From Mycolicibacterium vinylchloridicum (lineage in GTDB: Bacteria > Actinomycetota > Actinomycetes > Mycobacteriales > Mycobacteriaceae), in contig NZ_JACBJQ010000006.1 of assembly GCF_013404075.1 (NCBI RefSeq), forward strand, positions 1 to 64,000: 64,000 nucleotides of DNA, in the 5' to 3' direction. The notes beneath the pieces are model-generated. The model ran no database searches and had not been told where the DNA came from. It saw only the letters and a program-made list of their open reading frames with translations. Within the stretch, counting starts at the first letter, position 1, and each line of letters starts with the position of its first letter. The position numbers and the translations under genes were made by a program. Positions 46,540 through 61,652 of the stretch are shown here, piece after piece.

Positions 46540-47942
46540 TGCGGGTCCTTCCCGAACAGGGTGCGCGCCGCGCCCGCGGTCACCACCGAACCGGTGATGA
46601 CGATCCCGGTGCCGGCGAATCCGTCGGTATCGGCCGCGGACTCCTCGACCAGCGCGGTGGCGGTCTCGATCGCGTCGGCCAGGGTTTCGGCGCGCAGCAC
46701 CCGGTCGGGTCCGAAGACCTCCTCAGCCCGGATCGCCAAGGCGTCGACCTCGAGTGCGCGGGGTGACCCGTTGTGGGTGACGACGATCTGGTCGAACGCC
46801 GGCTCCAGCGCGGTGAGGATGCCGGTGACGTCCTTGTCCCCCATCACCGAGAGCACGCCGACGAGGAACCGGAAGTCGAACTCTGTTGCGAGCGCGTCGG
46901 CGAGCGCGGCGGCTCCGGCGGGATTGTGGGCGGCGTCGACGAAGACGCTCGGCGCGCTGCGCATCCGTTCGAGCCGGCCGGGGCTGACCGCCGCGGCGAA
47001 TCCGGCCCGCACCGTGTCGACGTCGAGTTGGCGGTCGGCCCCGGCCCCGAAGAACGCCTCGACCGCGGCCAGCGCCACGACGGCGTTGTGGGCCTGATGC
47101 TCGCCGTGCAGCGGCAGGAAGATGTCGGAGTACACCCCGCCGAGACCTTGCAGCTGCAACACCTGTCCCCCGACGGCGACCTGGCGGCCTAACACAGCGA
47201 ATTCGGAGTCCTCGCGTGCGACCGCGGCATCGGAGGAGACCACCTGGGCCAGAATCACTTCCATCGCTTCGGGCACCTGGCGGCCGATGACCGCGACGGT
47301 GTCGGTCTGGACCAGCTCGCCGCGCGGCGAGCCGATGATGCCGGCCTTCTCGGCGGCGATCTCAGCGACCGTGTCACCGAGGTACTCGGTGTGGTCGATT
47401 CCGATCGGCGTGATCACCGCGACGGGTGCGTCGACGACGTTGGTGGCGTCCCACCGCCCGCCCATCCCGACCTCGACGACGGCGACGTCGACGGGTGCGT
47501 CGGCGAACGCGGCGAACGCCATCGCGGTGAGCACTTCGAACTTGCTCATCGCCGGTCCGCCATCTTTGACAGATTGCGCGTCGACCATGTGCACGAACGG
47601 TTCGATCTCGCGGTAGACCTCGACGTAGCGAGCCGGGCTGATCGGCTCGTTGTCGATGGCGATGCGCTCGACGGCGGACTGCAGGTGCGGGCTGGTGGTG
47701 CGTCCGGTCCGGCGGCTGAACGCCGTCATGAGTGCATCGACGATGCGCGCCACCGAGGTCTTACCGTTGGTTCCGGCGATGTGGATGCACGGGTAGCTGA
47801 GCTGCGGTGAGCCCAGCATCTCCATCAGCGCCTCGATGCGTGCCGTGCTGGGCTCGAGCTTGGTCTCCGGCCAGCGCTGGTCGAGCAGGTGCTCGACCTG
47901 GAGCAGCGCGGCGATCTCGTCGGGTGTCGGCGGTTCGGTCAC
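46536..47942 (-). CDS. folC: Dihydrofolate/folylpolyglutamate synthase
   Basis: 468 residues of the Mur ligase family: HIAGTNGKTSVARIVDAL is the ATP loop, KFEVLTAMAFAAFADAPVDVAVVEVGMGGRWDATN the folate-binding part, and SPGRLERM, DAAHNPAGA the C-terminal domain. Adds glutamate to dihydropteroate and extends polyglutamate tails. GTG 47942 after GGGGCGCAA chosen; another GTG at 47975 adds 11 residues. Counterpart of Rv2447c. Confidence 0.95.
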   Translation of the reverse strand: MTEPPTPDEIAALLQVEHLLDQRWPETKLEPSTARIEALMEMLGSPQLSYPCIHIAGTNGKTSVARIVDALMTAFSRRTGRTTSPHLQSAVERIAIDNEPISPARYVEVYREIEPFVHMVDAQSVKDGGPAMSKFEVLTAMAFAAFADAPVDVAVVEVGMGGRWDATNVVDAPVAVITPIGIDHTEYLGDTVAEIAAEKAGIIGSPRGELVQTDTVAVIGRQVPEAMEVILAQVVSSDAAVAREDSEFAVLGRQVAVGGQVLQLQGLGGVYSDIFLPLHGEHQAHNAVVALAAVEAFFGAGADRQLDVDTVRAGFAAAVSPGRLERMRSAPSVFVDAAHNPAGAAALADALATEFDFRFLVGVLSVMGDKDVTGILTALEPAFDQIVVTHNGSPRALEVDALAIRAEEVFGPDRVLRAETLADAIETATALVEESAADTDGFAGTGIVITGSVVTAGAARTLFGKDPQ

Positions 47943-47961
47943 TTGCGCCCCATAACCCGTT

Positions 47962-48015
47962 GAGTGAGCGTCCACGACGCGATTTCGGCGATATTTTCGC
48001 CCTCAGTGCTCACTC
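47962..48015. repeat. 54-bp intergenic palindromic element (valS-folC)
   Basis: Outer arms GAGTGAGC and GCTCACTC enclose an inner hairpin GGCGA-TATTT-TCGCC. From GAGTG to CACTC it is 54 bp, equal in length and ends to the element at 41622-41675. If the upstream folC GTG were used, the left arm would be translated. Confidence 0.6.
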
Positions 48016-48033
48016 GAATACAGAGTGGTTGGA

Positions 48034-50715
<2,682 letters not shown>

Positions 50716-50768
50716 CCGACAATTCTAGGAACGCGCGACGCAGCGCTTCCGACCGCCCGCAATCCGCG

Positions 50769-51314
50769 CTATTTTTTCCCGCCAAGCAGCCCGCCCAGGA
50801 TGTCGCCGGTGGCGCCACCCTGTTGACCGCCGAGAACATTGCCCAGAATGCTCCCGAGCGGGTTGTCCACGTTGCCGCTGCCTCCGGTCGCCCCGCCGAG
50901 GATGCTGCCCAGCACGTCGCCGAGCCCACCACCGCTGGTCCCGCCCTGAGCCGAGCCGGCGGTCTGCTTGCTCAGGTAGGCCAGCACGATCGGGATGAGG
51001 ATCGGCAGCAGCTTCTTGATCAGGTCGCCGCCCCCTGCGCCGGATCCGGAAAGCGCCGAGGCCACCTGACCGGTGTCGTGTCCCCCGAAGATCCGTGCGA
51101 CGAACTGCTCGCCCTGGCCGGTGTCACCGGCGGCGATGGCCGATTCGAGCTCGGTGGAGTCGATGTCGTCGGAGACGACGTTGTGCTGGATGCTGCCGAC
51201 GAGGGTGGGTACCAGGGTCTGGATGGCCTGGTTCACTTCCCCTTCCGGCGCTCCCAGCTTGCCGGCGATATCCGCGACGGGAATCTGACTCATAAGATCA
51301 TCGAGACCGGCCAT
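50769..51314 (-). CDS. DUF937 protein
   Basis: 181 residues: an N-terminal helical DUF937 domain (LDDLMSQIPVADIAGKLGAPEGEVNQAIQTLVPTLVGSIQHN) and a Gly-rich C-terminal half with repeats of LGSILGG/LGGLLGG. The hydrophobic stretch KKLLPILIPIVLAYL is short for a membrane helix. ATG 51314 follows AAGGTGGGTACC. Function unknown; related proteins are found singly in many actinobacteria. Confidence 0.75.
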   Translation of the reverse strand: MAGLDDLMSQIPVADIAGKLGAPEGEVNQAIQTLVPTLVGSIQHNVVSDDIDSTELESAIAAGDTGQGEQFVARIFGGHDTGQVASALSGSGAGGGDLIKKLLPILIPIVLAYLSKQTAGSAQGGTSGGGLGDVLGSILGGATGGSGNVDNPLGSILGNVLGGQQGGATGDILGGLLGGKK

Positions 51315-51358
51315 GGTACCCACCTTCATCGCTGGATGTGCGGCTCTGCCAGCCGACT

Positions 51359-52618
51359 CTAGTCGTCGAGACGGACGGTCTGCAGAGAAATCTCGGCGGC
51401 CGGGAACCGGTCGAGCAGCGCGTCACCCATGGCCGCGGCGGGGGTGAGCACACCGCGCAGATCGGATAGCTTGTCGCGGTCGAGGGCCAGCGCCAGCCCG
51501 CATTCACCGAGCATGACCGAGGTGGCCTTGTAGCCCGGATCGCCCTGCTGGGCGATGGTCGCGCGGTAGCGCGCGCCGGTCACGGTGGTGGTGTAGGTCT
51601 CGGCGCGGTAGTAGCCGCGGTCACGGGTCTGCTCGCTGGGTCCGGTGCCGGGCTTGGGCGCGACGCGTTCGACCAGCCGGTTCGGCAGGAAGCGGAAGAA
51701 TCGGCTGGCAAAAGCGACCACACCATTGTTGCCGGCACTCGCGACCGCCGACACCACCGGCGCGGCAACCGAGTCCCCGACACTCATGTTCTCCGCGTAG
51801 CGGAAGCGGCGGCCGTACGCGTAGTGCTGAAGAGCGTTGCTACGCCGCACGATTCGGGTGTTGTACATCGCCATCACGAAACCTGTGGTCCATACCCCGG
51901 CCAGTTCCGGCGCGATATTGGCACCGCGCCGCCACGGCAGGTCGGGCTGGGGACCGAGTTCGGGTTCGACGGCGCGATCGTCGGTGAGCGTGTAGGGGTC
52001 CTCGAGCATGCGCCGGGTGTTCGGGTCGTTCGACGATGCGCGGAACACTTCGATCATCGAGGCGACGGTGCCGCCCGACACGCCGCCGGAGAATCCGCGC
52101 AGCACGAAGTCGGTGTCACCGAGTTCGCCGGTGCCGTCGCGCTGGGCCCGACGGTAGAGGGCGAACACGCTCATATCCGAAGGGATGGAATCGAATCCGC
52201 ACGCGTGCACGATGCGCGCACCGGTGTCGACGGCCTGCTTGTGATAGTCGTCGATGCTCTGCCGCACGAACATCGCCTCACCGGTGAGGTCGGCGTAGTC
52301 GGTGCCCGCCGCCGCGCAGGCAGCCACCAGCGGCAGGCCGTAGCGGGTGTACGGGCCCACGGTGGTGATGACGACGCGGGTCCGGGCAGCCATGTCGTTC
52401 AGCGACGACGGTGATCCGGCGTCAGCGGTCAGGATCGGCCAGGACTGGGCCGCCTCACCGAGCGTCGCCCGCACCGCGAGCAATTTGTCGGGCGAGCGAC
52501 CGGCCAGCGCGACTCGGACGTCGCCACCCTTGCGGGCCAGGTACTCGGCGGTGAGCTTGCCGACGAATCCGGTCGCCCCGTATACGACGATGTCGAATTC
52601 CCGCTGCGCTGCCGTCAT
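51359..52618 (-). CDS. Saccharopine dehydrogenase-like oxidoreductase
   Basis: 419 residues with an N-terminal Rossmann domain (DIVVYGATGFVGKLTAEYLAR) and the trans-acting enoyl-reductase-like layout known from the mycobacterial Rv2449c/Rv2953 group (TTVGPYTRYGLPLVAACAAAGTDYADLTGEAMFVR). Rv2953 reduces a double bond in phenolic/PDIM lipid synthesis, but that lipid cluster is not here, so the substrate is open. ATG 52618 or 52630. Confidence 0.8.
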   Translation of the reverse strand: MTAAQREFDIVVYGATGFVGKLTAEYLARKGGDVRVALAGRSPDKLLAVRATLGEAAQSWPILTADAGSPSSLNDMAARTRVVITTVGPYTRYGLPLVAACAAAGTDYADLTGEAMFVRQSIDDYHKQAVDTGARIVHACGFDSIPSDMSVFALYRRAQRDGTGELGDTDFVLRGFSGGVSGGTVASMIEVFRASSNDPNTRRMLEDPYTLTDDRAVEPELGPQPDLPWRRGANIAPELAGVWTTGFVMAMYNTRIVRRSNALQHYAYGRRFRYAENMSVGDSVAAPVVSAVASAGNNGVVAFASRFFRFLPNRLVERVAPKPGTGPSEQTRDRGYYRAETYTTTVTGARYRATIAQQGDPGYKATSVMLGECGLALALDRDKLSDLRGVLTPAAAMGDALLDRFPAAEISLQTVRLDD

Positions 52619-52641
52619 GAGCGCCAACATACCCGCCGGGT

Positions 52642-54621
52642 TCAGCCCAGGGTTTCGGGCAACTGCAGCTTCTCCCCCAGCACGTGCTCGGCCAGGAACG
52701 TCGTCACCACCTGGTACCAGATCTTCGCGTGTTGCGGGGACAACACCCAGTGGTTCTCGGACGGGAAGTACAGGAACCGGTGCGCCGTGGTGCCGTCGTC
52801 GGCGGCCGGCAGCCCGGATTCGGTCAACAGCTCGTACCAGAGACGAAGCGCCTCGCCGATGGGCACCCGGTAGTCCTTGTCGCCGTGGATCACCAGCATC
52901 GGCGTGGTGATGTTGCCGACGAAGCGGTGTGGCGAATTCGCTTGGGCCATGGCAGGTGTCATCTCGCGGGCCCAATAATAGGCGCCGTCGGTGGTCGGGC
53001 CGAACTGGTCGAGCGCCCACAGGCTGGCGTGGGTGACGATCGCCGCGAAGCGGTCGGTGTGCCCGGCGACCCAGTTGGCCATGTAGCCGCCGAATGAACC
53101 GCCCATCGCAGCGGTGCGCCCGGCGTCGATCCGCGGGTCGGCCACCGCGGCGTCGACGGCTGCCATCAAGTCCTCGTAGGGCGGCCCGCCCCAGGCGCCC
53201 CAGCCGCGCTGGATGAACTGCTGGCCGTAGCCGGTGGACAGCGCTGGGTCGGGCAGCAGCACCGCATAACCGCGTGCGGCCATCAGCCAGGGGTTCCACC
53301 GCCACGACCACACATTCCAGCTGCCCAGCGGTCCACCGTGGATCCACAGCAGCAGAGGGGCGGGCTCGTCAGTGGAAGGCAGCACCAGCCAGGACCGCAC
53401 CGGCGTGCCGTCGGCGGCGGCGACAATCTCGGTGAGTTCACCGGGCAGCGTTGGCAATTCGATACACGGCAATGCGGTGACCTCGCCGGACGGGTCGATG
53501 CGCACCGGGTGCGGCGGAGCGGCATAGGAGGTGCGCAACGCATAGACGAAGCCGCCGGGTGCGGCGACGACGTCGGAATAGCTGAAGTCGTCGACGGTGA
53601 GCTGCCGGACCTCGCCGTCGAGGCTGATCGCGAACACCGGGTGCCGGCCGTTGTCGTCGGCGGTGACCAGCAGCACCGAACCGTCGGGAGACCAGCTCAC
53701 CGAGGCCGGCCAGCGGTCCCATCCGGTGGCCAGCTCCGCCCACTCCCCCGAGGTCAAACTCAAGTGGCACAGCGTGATTCGTGGCGCCAGCTCCGGTGTG
53801 GACACCGTCTCGCGGGTGAACGCCACCGCCGTGCTGTCCGGCGAGATGGCCGGATGCTCCAGATCGGCGACGGGGTCCTCGGCGAGGACGGCACGCTCAC
53901 CGGTCTGCAGGTCGACGCGCATCAGAACCGAACGCAGCGCAGCGCGCGGGCCGGGCACCCGCCAGCTCGTGACGGCGAAGGTACCGTCCGGGCTCACCAC
54001 GAAATCGGTGTCGCCGAGTGCCTGGCCCGGCCGGCGGGTCAGGTCGGTGAGAGCACCGTCGGCGGCGACCCGGAAGAGGTGCGTCTCCTCCGGGCCCAGA
54101 TCTTTGTCCCAGTGCCGCACCGGATAGCCGGCGTGCAGAATCGCGCTGATCTTGTTGTCCTTGCGTAGTTTTCGCAGCCGGCGTTCCTCGTCGAGGGTGT
54201 CGGCCGACGGCAGCAACGGCGCCCCGATCACGACGACCGACGCGGCGCGCGCGGCCCGCACGCTGCCGATTCCACCGGGCAGCTCGGCCAGCTGGGTGGC
54301 CTCACCACCCGCGGCAGGTAGCGTCCACAAGGCGGCAGGCGGCTTGTCGTCGTCCTCGGTCGGCCGGACCGAGGTGAACAGCAGATCCCCGTCGGCGGTG
54401 AAGACCGGCGCGGATTCCCCCTTGGCGCCGCGGGTCAGCCGGCGCGCGGGTGCCACCCCGGCCGGGTCGAGCTCCCACACCGCGCTGATGAATTCGGTCT
54501 TGGCGGTATTGAGTTCGGCGATGGTGGTGACGACGCGTGAACCGTCCGCCGATACCGCCAAGCCGGAGACTCGCGGCAGAGCGAGGTAGTCGTCGAGATC
54601 GTCGAAGGCACCCGAAGTCAT
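52642..54621 (-). CDS. S9-family prolyl oligopeptidase-like serine peptidase
   Basis: 659 residues: a beta-propeller (repeats such as ISPDSTAVAFTRE, SWSPDGSVLLVTADD) and a C-terminal alpha/beta-hydrolase with Ser in GGSFGGYMANW, Asp in HGDKDYRVPIGEA and His in SENHWVL. Cleaves short peptides; no signal peptide, so cytoplasmic. ATG 54621 (an ATG two codons earlier also exists). It lies head-to-head with the monooxygenase gene. Confidence 0.9.
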   Translation of the reverse strand: MTSGAFDDLDDYLALPRVSGLAVSADGSRVVTTIAELNTAKTEFISAVWELDPAGVAPARRLTRGAKGESAPVFTADGDLLFTSVRPTEDDDKPPAALWTLPAAGGEATQLAELPGGIGSVRAARAASVVVIGAPLLPSADTLDEERRLRKLRKDNKISAILHAGYPVRHWDKDLGPEETHLFRVAADGALTDLTRRPGQALGDTDFVVSPDGTFAVTSWRVPGPRAALRSVLMRVDLQTGERAVLAEDPVADLEHPAISPDSTAVAFTRETVSTPELAPRITLCHLSLTSGEWAELATGWDRWPASVSWSPDGSVLLVTADDNGRHPVFAISLDGEVRQLTVDDFSYSDVVAAPGGFVYALRTSYAAPPHPVRIDPSGEVTALPCIELPTLPGELTEIVAAADGTPVRSWLVLPSTDEPAPLLLWIHGGPLGSWNVWSWRWNPWLMAARGYAVLLPDPALSTGYGQQFIQRGWGAWGGPPYEDLMAAVDAAVADPRIDAGRTAAMGGSFGGYMANWVAGHTDRFAAIVTHASLWALDQFGPTTDGAYYWAREMTPAMAQANSPHRFVGNITTPMLVIHGDKDYRVPIGEALRLWYELLTESGLPAADDGTTAHRFLYFPSENHWVLSPQHAKIWYQVVTTFLAEHVLGEKLQLPETLG

Positions 54622-54643
54622 GAGCACACGTTACGTTCAGGAG

Positions 54644-56355
<1,712 letters not shown>

Positions 56356-56410
56356 TTACAGGCGTGTCGCTTGATCTTCCTGAGAATTTTGATAAGAGAG
56401 TTGCGCAAGA

Positions 56411-56450
56411 AATAAGGGTGGCGCCGGATCCGTAGATCCGGCGCCACCCT
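56411..56450 (-). terminator. Strong intrinsic terminator between the two rpf genes
   Basis: A perfect 16-bp stem AGGGTGGCGCCGGATC / GATCCGGCGCCACCCT (56415-56430 and 56435-56450) with loop CGTA lies 14 bp after the stop of the upstream rpf gene. On the transcribed minus strand it is followed by TTATTTCTT. This is the clearest rho-independent terminator in the window. Confidence 0.85.
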
Positions 56451-56463
56451 GAATAGAGCTGGC

Positions 56464-57000
<537 letters not shown>

Positions 57001-57207
57001 GGGTTCAATTTCTGGAGTTATCGGTGGAGATGTTTGCTCCCATAGGGACCGGGTAGGACCGTACAAAGTGGATTAGAGGAAGTCACATCAACGACACGCT
57101 TATATCGGTTCGATAACAGGACGATCACGAGCCGAACCTATGCGTGGTCTGTGCAGGTCATCGCGGCGTTTCGCGACCAGGCATTACATTGACACGCCCG
57201 TCAATTT

Positions 57208-57223
57208 TGTGATTTAAATCACG
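57208..57223. promoter_or_regulatory. Candidate CRP site upstream of the rpfE-like leader
   Basis: TGTGA-TTTAAA-TCACG, with a perfect 14-bp palindrome GTGATTTAAATCAC at its core (57209-57222). It lies about 200 bp beyond the start of the structured leader and 400 bp from the rpfE-like start codon, in an AT-rich patch. Confidence 0.45.
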
Positions 57224-57697
57224 CACTATTTGTGGCCCCGGCCACATGATTTGGGCGGCGCAGCGCGCCTCTGCGGGGAGTCCGCGCCGCCGACACAGGC
57301 GATTTCGGCATCGCGAGCGCCGATGTACCCAATTCGTTAGCTGCACGGCCCGCCGAACCGCGCCAAGGGTTGAGCCCAAAGCTCTTGTCGGCAAGGTGCT
57401 TTCACCAACGGAAGGCGAGCCGGCGAACTCGACACCCGTCGGCCGCGAGGACGCGGACCCTGCCGGATCACGCAGAATGACTTGCGCGCCAGGCGCGTTC
57501 GAGGCCTACCCAGACCTCGGGCCCGAGCCGGCGACCAAGGGTCCAGGCACGCCACGGGCATGATGGCCACAACAACCGCCTGCGCGCGAGGCGGAGGCGA
57601 AGTGGCCGGATATCGGGTCGTTTCTGAGAATGTCGCCGGCCGAGATGCGTTCCGGCCCAGCGGATCTAGCGTCTCAAAAACCGGCGATGAACGCACT

Positions 57698-57727
57698 ATG
57701 TCGAATTGATAAATCGCAATTCGACAT
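57698..57727. terminator. 11-bp perfect inverted repeat downstream of mobA
   Basis: ATGTCGAATTG and CAATTCGACAT flank an 8-base spacer (57698-57708 and 57717-57727), 30 bp past the mobA stop. It can form a hairpin in the mobA transcript but has no T run, so it may be a weak terminator or a protein site. A TTGCGCGCAA palindrome lies between it and mobA. Confidence 0.35.
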
Positions 57728-57756
57728 TGACGGCAAAATTGCGCGCAACTACCAAT

Positions 57757-58332
57757 TTAATGGGCTATTTGCTGAAGGTCCGCCGGGGAATTGACGTTAG
57801 CCAGCGACGGGCCTGCCGGTAACACGACCCGCTGGGTGACGACGGTTTCGGCCAGCGCTCGCATGCTGCGCTCGCCGGCGGCAACCAGGGCCTCGATGTG
57901 GTCGGCGAGGTCGGTGCGGTAGATGCCGGCCAGGTAGTGATCCCGGCCGTCCCACGGCAGCACGATGTCGACGCCCCGATATTCGGTCAGTTCGTCGATG
58001 ACATCGGCGGTCAGGAACGGCATGTCGACCGCACTGACGAACGCCCGCTCCAACCCTGCGGCCGCAGCGGCTCGCAGCCCGCGGCCGGTGGCCAGCAGCG
58101 GCCCCACTCCGCGGACCTCGTCGCGCAGGACCTCGGCCTGCAGTTCGGGAAGCGCCTGACCAGGGGCAGCGATCACGAACACCGGCGCGCAGCGCGATCC
58201 CAGGACGCCGACGGTGTATTCCACCATCGTGGTGCCCAGATCGGGATGCTTCAGCGTGGCCTTGTCCCGGCCCATCCGCCGCGACGCCCCACCAGCCAGT
58301 ACCACAGCGGCCAGCGGGGCGGGCGTGCTCAC
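57757..58332 (-). CDS. mobA: Molybdenum cofactor guanylyltransferase
   Basis: 191 residues: [18 protein letters not shown] is the GTP-binding LAGGxSxRMGxDK motif, and [13 protein letters not shown] carries a metal Asp. Joins GMP to molybdopterin to make the MGD form of the cofactor. It follows korB by 18 bp, so it is likely in the korA-korB-mobA transcript. Counterpart of Rv2453c. Confidence 0.92.
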   Translation of the reverse strand: MSTPAPLAAVVLAGGASRRMGRDKATLKHPDLGTTMVEYTVGVLGSRCAPVFVIAAPGQALPELQAEVLRDEVRGVGPLLATGRGLRAAAAAGLERAFVSAVDMPFLTADVIDELTEYRGVDIVLPWDGRDHYLAGIYRTDLADHIEALVAAGERSMRALAETVVTQRVVLPAGPSLANVNSPADLQQIAH

Positions 58333-58350
58333 GATTGCGTCTGGACTCGG

Positions 58351-59423
<1,073 letters not shown>

Positions 59424-59427
<4 letters not shown>

Positions 59428-61367
59428 CCGTTCACTCCTGCGCCAACTGTGCCGGTACTCACGGTAGCTGCCGCAAGCCGGGCGAATTTCGCTTTGTCGC
59501 TTTCCTTTTCGGCCAGCGTCCCGTCGAGGGCGGCATCGATGATGCCCTCCAGCTCGTCGGCCAGGAACGCCATGCCCTCCACCTTGGTCACCGAATGGAC
59601 GTCAGCCAGGTACCTACCGCGCAGCAGCAGCGCGAGCTGGCCGAGGTTCATTTCCGGGACCACCACATTCGAATACTTGCCCAGCACCTCGCCGAGGTTG
59701 GCCGGCATCGGGTTGAGGTGACGCAGGTGGGCCCGCGCGACCTTGATGCCGCGGCGGCGCGCACGGCGGCACGCTTCACCGATCGGTCCGAACGAACTTC
59801 CCCAGCCCAGGATCAGCAGCTCGGCGTCACCGGTCGGGTCGTCCACCTCGATATCGGGCACCTTGACCCCGGCGATCTTGGCTTGGCGCAACCGAACCAT
59901 GAGGTCGTGGTTCGCCGGCTCGTAGGAGATGTTGCCGGATCCGTTGGCCGACTCCAGCCCGCCGATGCGGTGCTCGAGTCCCGGCGTACCCGGAATTGCG
60001 AACTGGCGGGCCAGCGTCTCGGGGTCACGAGCGTAGGGTGCGAAATCCTCGCCGGCCTTGGCGAAGTTGGGCTCGATCGCTTCGAAGTCATTGATGTCCG
60101 GGATCCGCCACGGCTCCGAGCCGTTGGCGATCGCGCCGTCGGACAGCAGGATGACCGGCGTCCGGTAGGTCAGCGCAATCCGCGCGGCCTCGATGGCCAC
60201 CTCGAAGCAGTCCGAGGGCGTGCTGGCGGCCAGCACGACGACCGGCGACTCGCCGTTGCGGCCGAACATCACCTGCAACAGGTCGGACTGCTCGGTCTTG
60301 GTCGGCAGACCGGTGGACGGGCCACCGCGCTGCACGTCGATCACCAGCAGGGGCAGCTCGGCCATCATCGCCAGGCCGATGGCTTCGGACTTCAGCGAGA
60401 TACCGGGGCCCGACGTGCTTGTCACGCCGAGCGCGCCGCCGTAGGACGCACCGATCGCCGCACCGACGCCGGCGATCTCGTCCTCGGCCTGGAAGGTCAG
60501 GATGTTGAAGTTCTTGTGCTTGGACAGCTCGTGCAGGATGTCCGACGCCGGGGTGATCGGATAGGTGCCGAGTACCACCTGGATGTCGGCGAGCTGACCG
60601 GCGGCGATCACGCCGTAGGCCAGGGCAGTGTTGCCCGAGATCTGCCGGTACTCACCGGGAGCGAGCTTGGCCGGGGAGATCTCGAAGGTGGTGCCGAACG
60701 CCTCGGTGGTTTCGCCGTAGTTCCAACCCGCCTTGAGCGCCAGGACGTTCGCCTCGGCGACATCGGGCTTGCGGGCGAACTTCTCGCGGATGAACGTCTC
60801 GCTGGTCTCGATGGGACGGCCGTACATCCACGACAGCAGCCCGAGCGCAAACATGTTCTTGGCGCGCTGGCCGTCCTTCTTGGTCGCACCGATTGCCTCG
60901 ACGGCGCCCAGCGTCAGCGTGGTCATCGCGACGGGCTGCACGACGTAATCGGACAGCTCGCCGCTGTCCAGCGGGTTCGCCTCGTAGCCGACCTTCGCGA
61001 GATTGCGCTTGGTGAATTCGTCGGAGTTGGCGATCACCAGACCACCGCGCGGCAGGTCGCCGATGTTGGCCTTGAGCGCAGCGGGGTTCATCGCGACCAG
61101 CACGTCGGGACGGTCACCGGCGGTCAGGATGTCGTAGTCGGCGATCTGGATCTGGAACGACGAGACACCGGGCAGCGTGCCCTGTGGTGCGCGGATCTCG
61201 GCAGGGTAATTCGGTTGGGTCGCAAGGTCATTGCCGAAGAGCGCGGCCTCCGAGGTGAACCGGTCACCGGTCAGCTGCATACCATCGCCGGAGTCACCCG
61301 CGAACCGGATGACGACCTTTTCCAGCTTCTGCCGGTTGCCCGAAGCACCGTTGCCGTTGGGACCCAC
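59424..61367 (-). CDS. korA: 2-oxoglutarate:ferredoxin oxidoreductase, alpha subunit
   Basis: 647 residues. The N-terminal gamma-type domain (VVIRFAGDSGDGMQLTGDRFTSEAAL) is fused to the alpha domain (VVLGTYPITPASDILHELSKH, GPGISLKSEAIGLAMMAELPLLVIDVQRGGPSTGLPTKTEQSDLLQ). GTG start 61367. 285 bp upstream, to the kinase stop, contain its promoter, a terminator for the kinase and a 15-bp palindrome. Counterpart of Rv2455c. Confidence 0.95.
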
Positions 61368-61605
61368 GTCCCCGCCTTTCGTCCTGTCCCGCCGGGTGTG
61401 GATCCCGCGTCGCTGTCAGGTTGGACGCGCCGACGGAATCGACAGCCCAGGAGTTGCTGTCACTCGCAGTACCGATTATTGCACTTTCTTAGGCAACCCA
61501 GACCACGCCTGGTCGTTGACACGCCGCGGCACCTGCGCAGAAGCCACAGCTCACAGACATGGTCGACGGTTAGATGAGACAAAAGTGTGTCGTTCGTCAC
61601 TTTCC

Positions 61606-61620
61606 GAGAATGGCATTCTC
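61606..61620. promoter_or_regulatory. 15-bp perfect palindrome upstream of korA
   Basis: GAGAATG-G-CATTCTC is a perfect inverted repeat about 240 bp before the korA start, just past the kinase terminator. It is symmetrical enough for a dimeric regulator. Which one is unknown. Confidence 0.35.
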
Positions 61621-61623
61621 TAA

Positions 61624-61647
61624 GAGAAAAGCTACTCGCGGGTAGCT
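61624..61647 (-). terminator. Intrinsic terminator after the PfkB kinase gene
   Basis: Stem AGCTAC / GTAGCT (61630-61635 and 61642-61647) with a 6-base loop starts 5 bp past the kinase stop. On the minus strand it is followed by TTTCTC. A modest but complete rho-independent terminator. Confidence 0.65.
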
Positions 61648-61652
61648 CTCAG

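Larger units (their letters stand above)
57001..57756. other. Long non-coding interval upstream of the rpf leader
   Basis: No credible gene is seen: open frames are short, lack ribosome sites and have erratic third-position GC. AT content is higher than elsewhere, notably around 57180-57230 and 57690-57756. It contains a CRP-like site (57208), probably the rpf promoter, and an 11-bp inverted repeat (57698-57727) downstream of mobA. Confidence 0.6.

Noticed and set aside
57246..57709. Two small plus-strand open frames in the rpf-mobA interval
   Set aside because: Poor third-position bias, no ribosome site and no recognisable motif.
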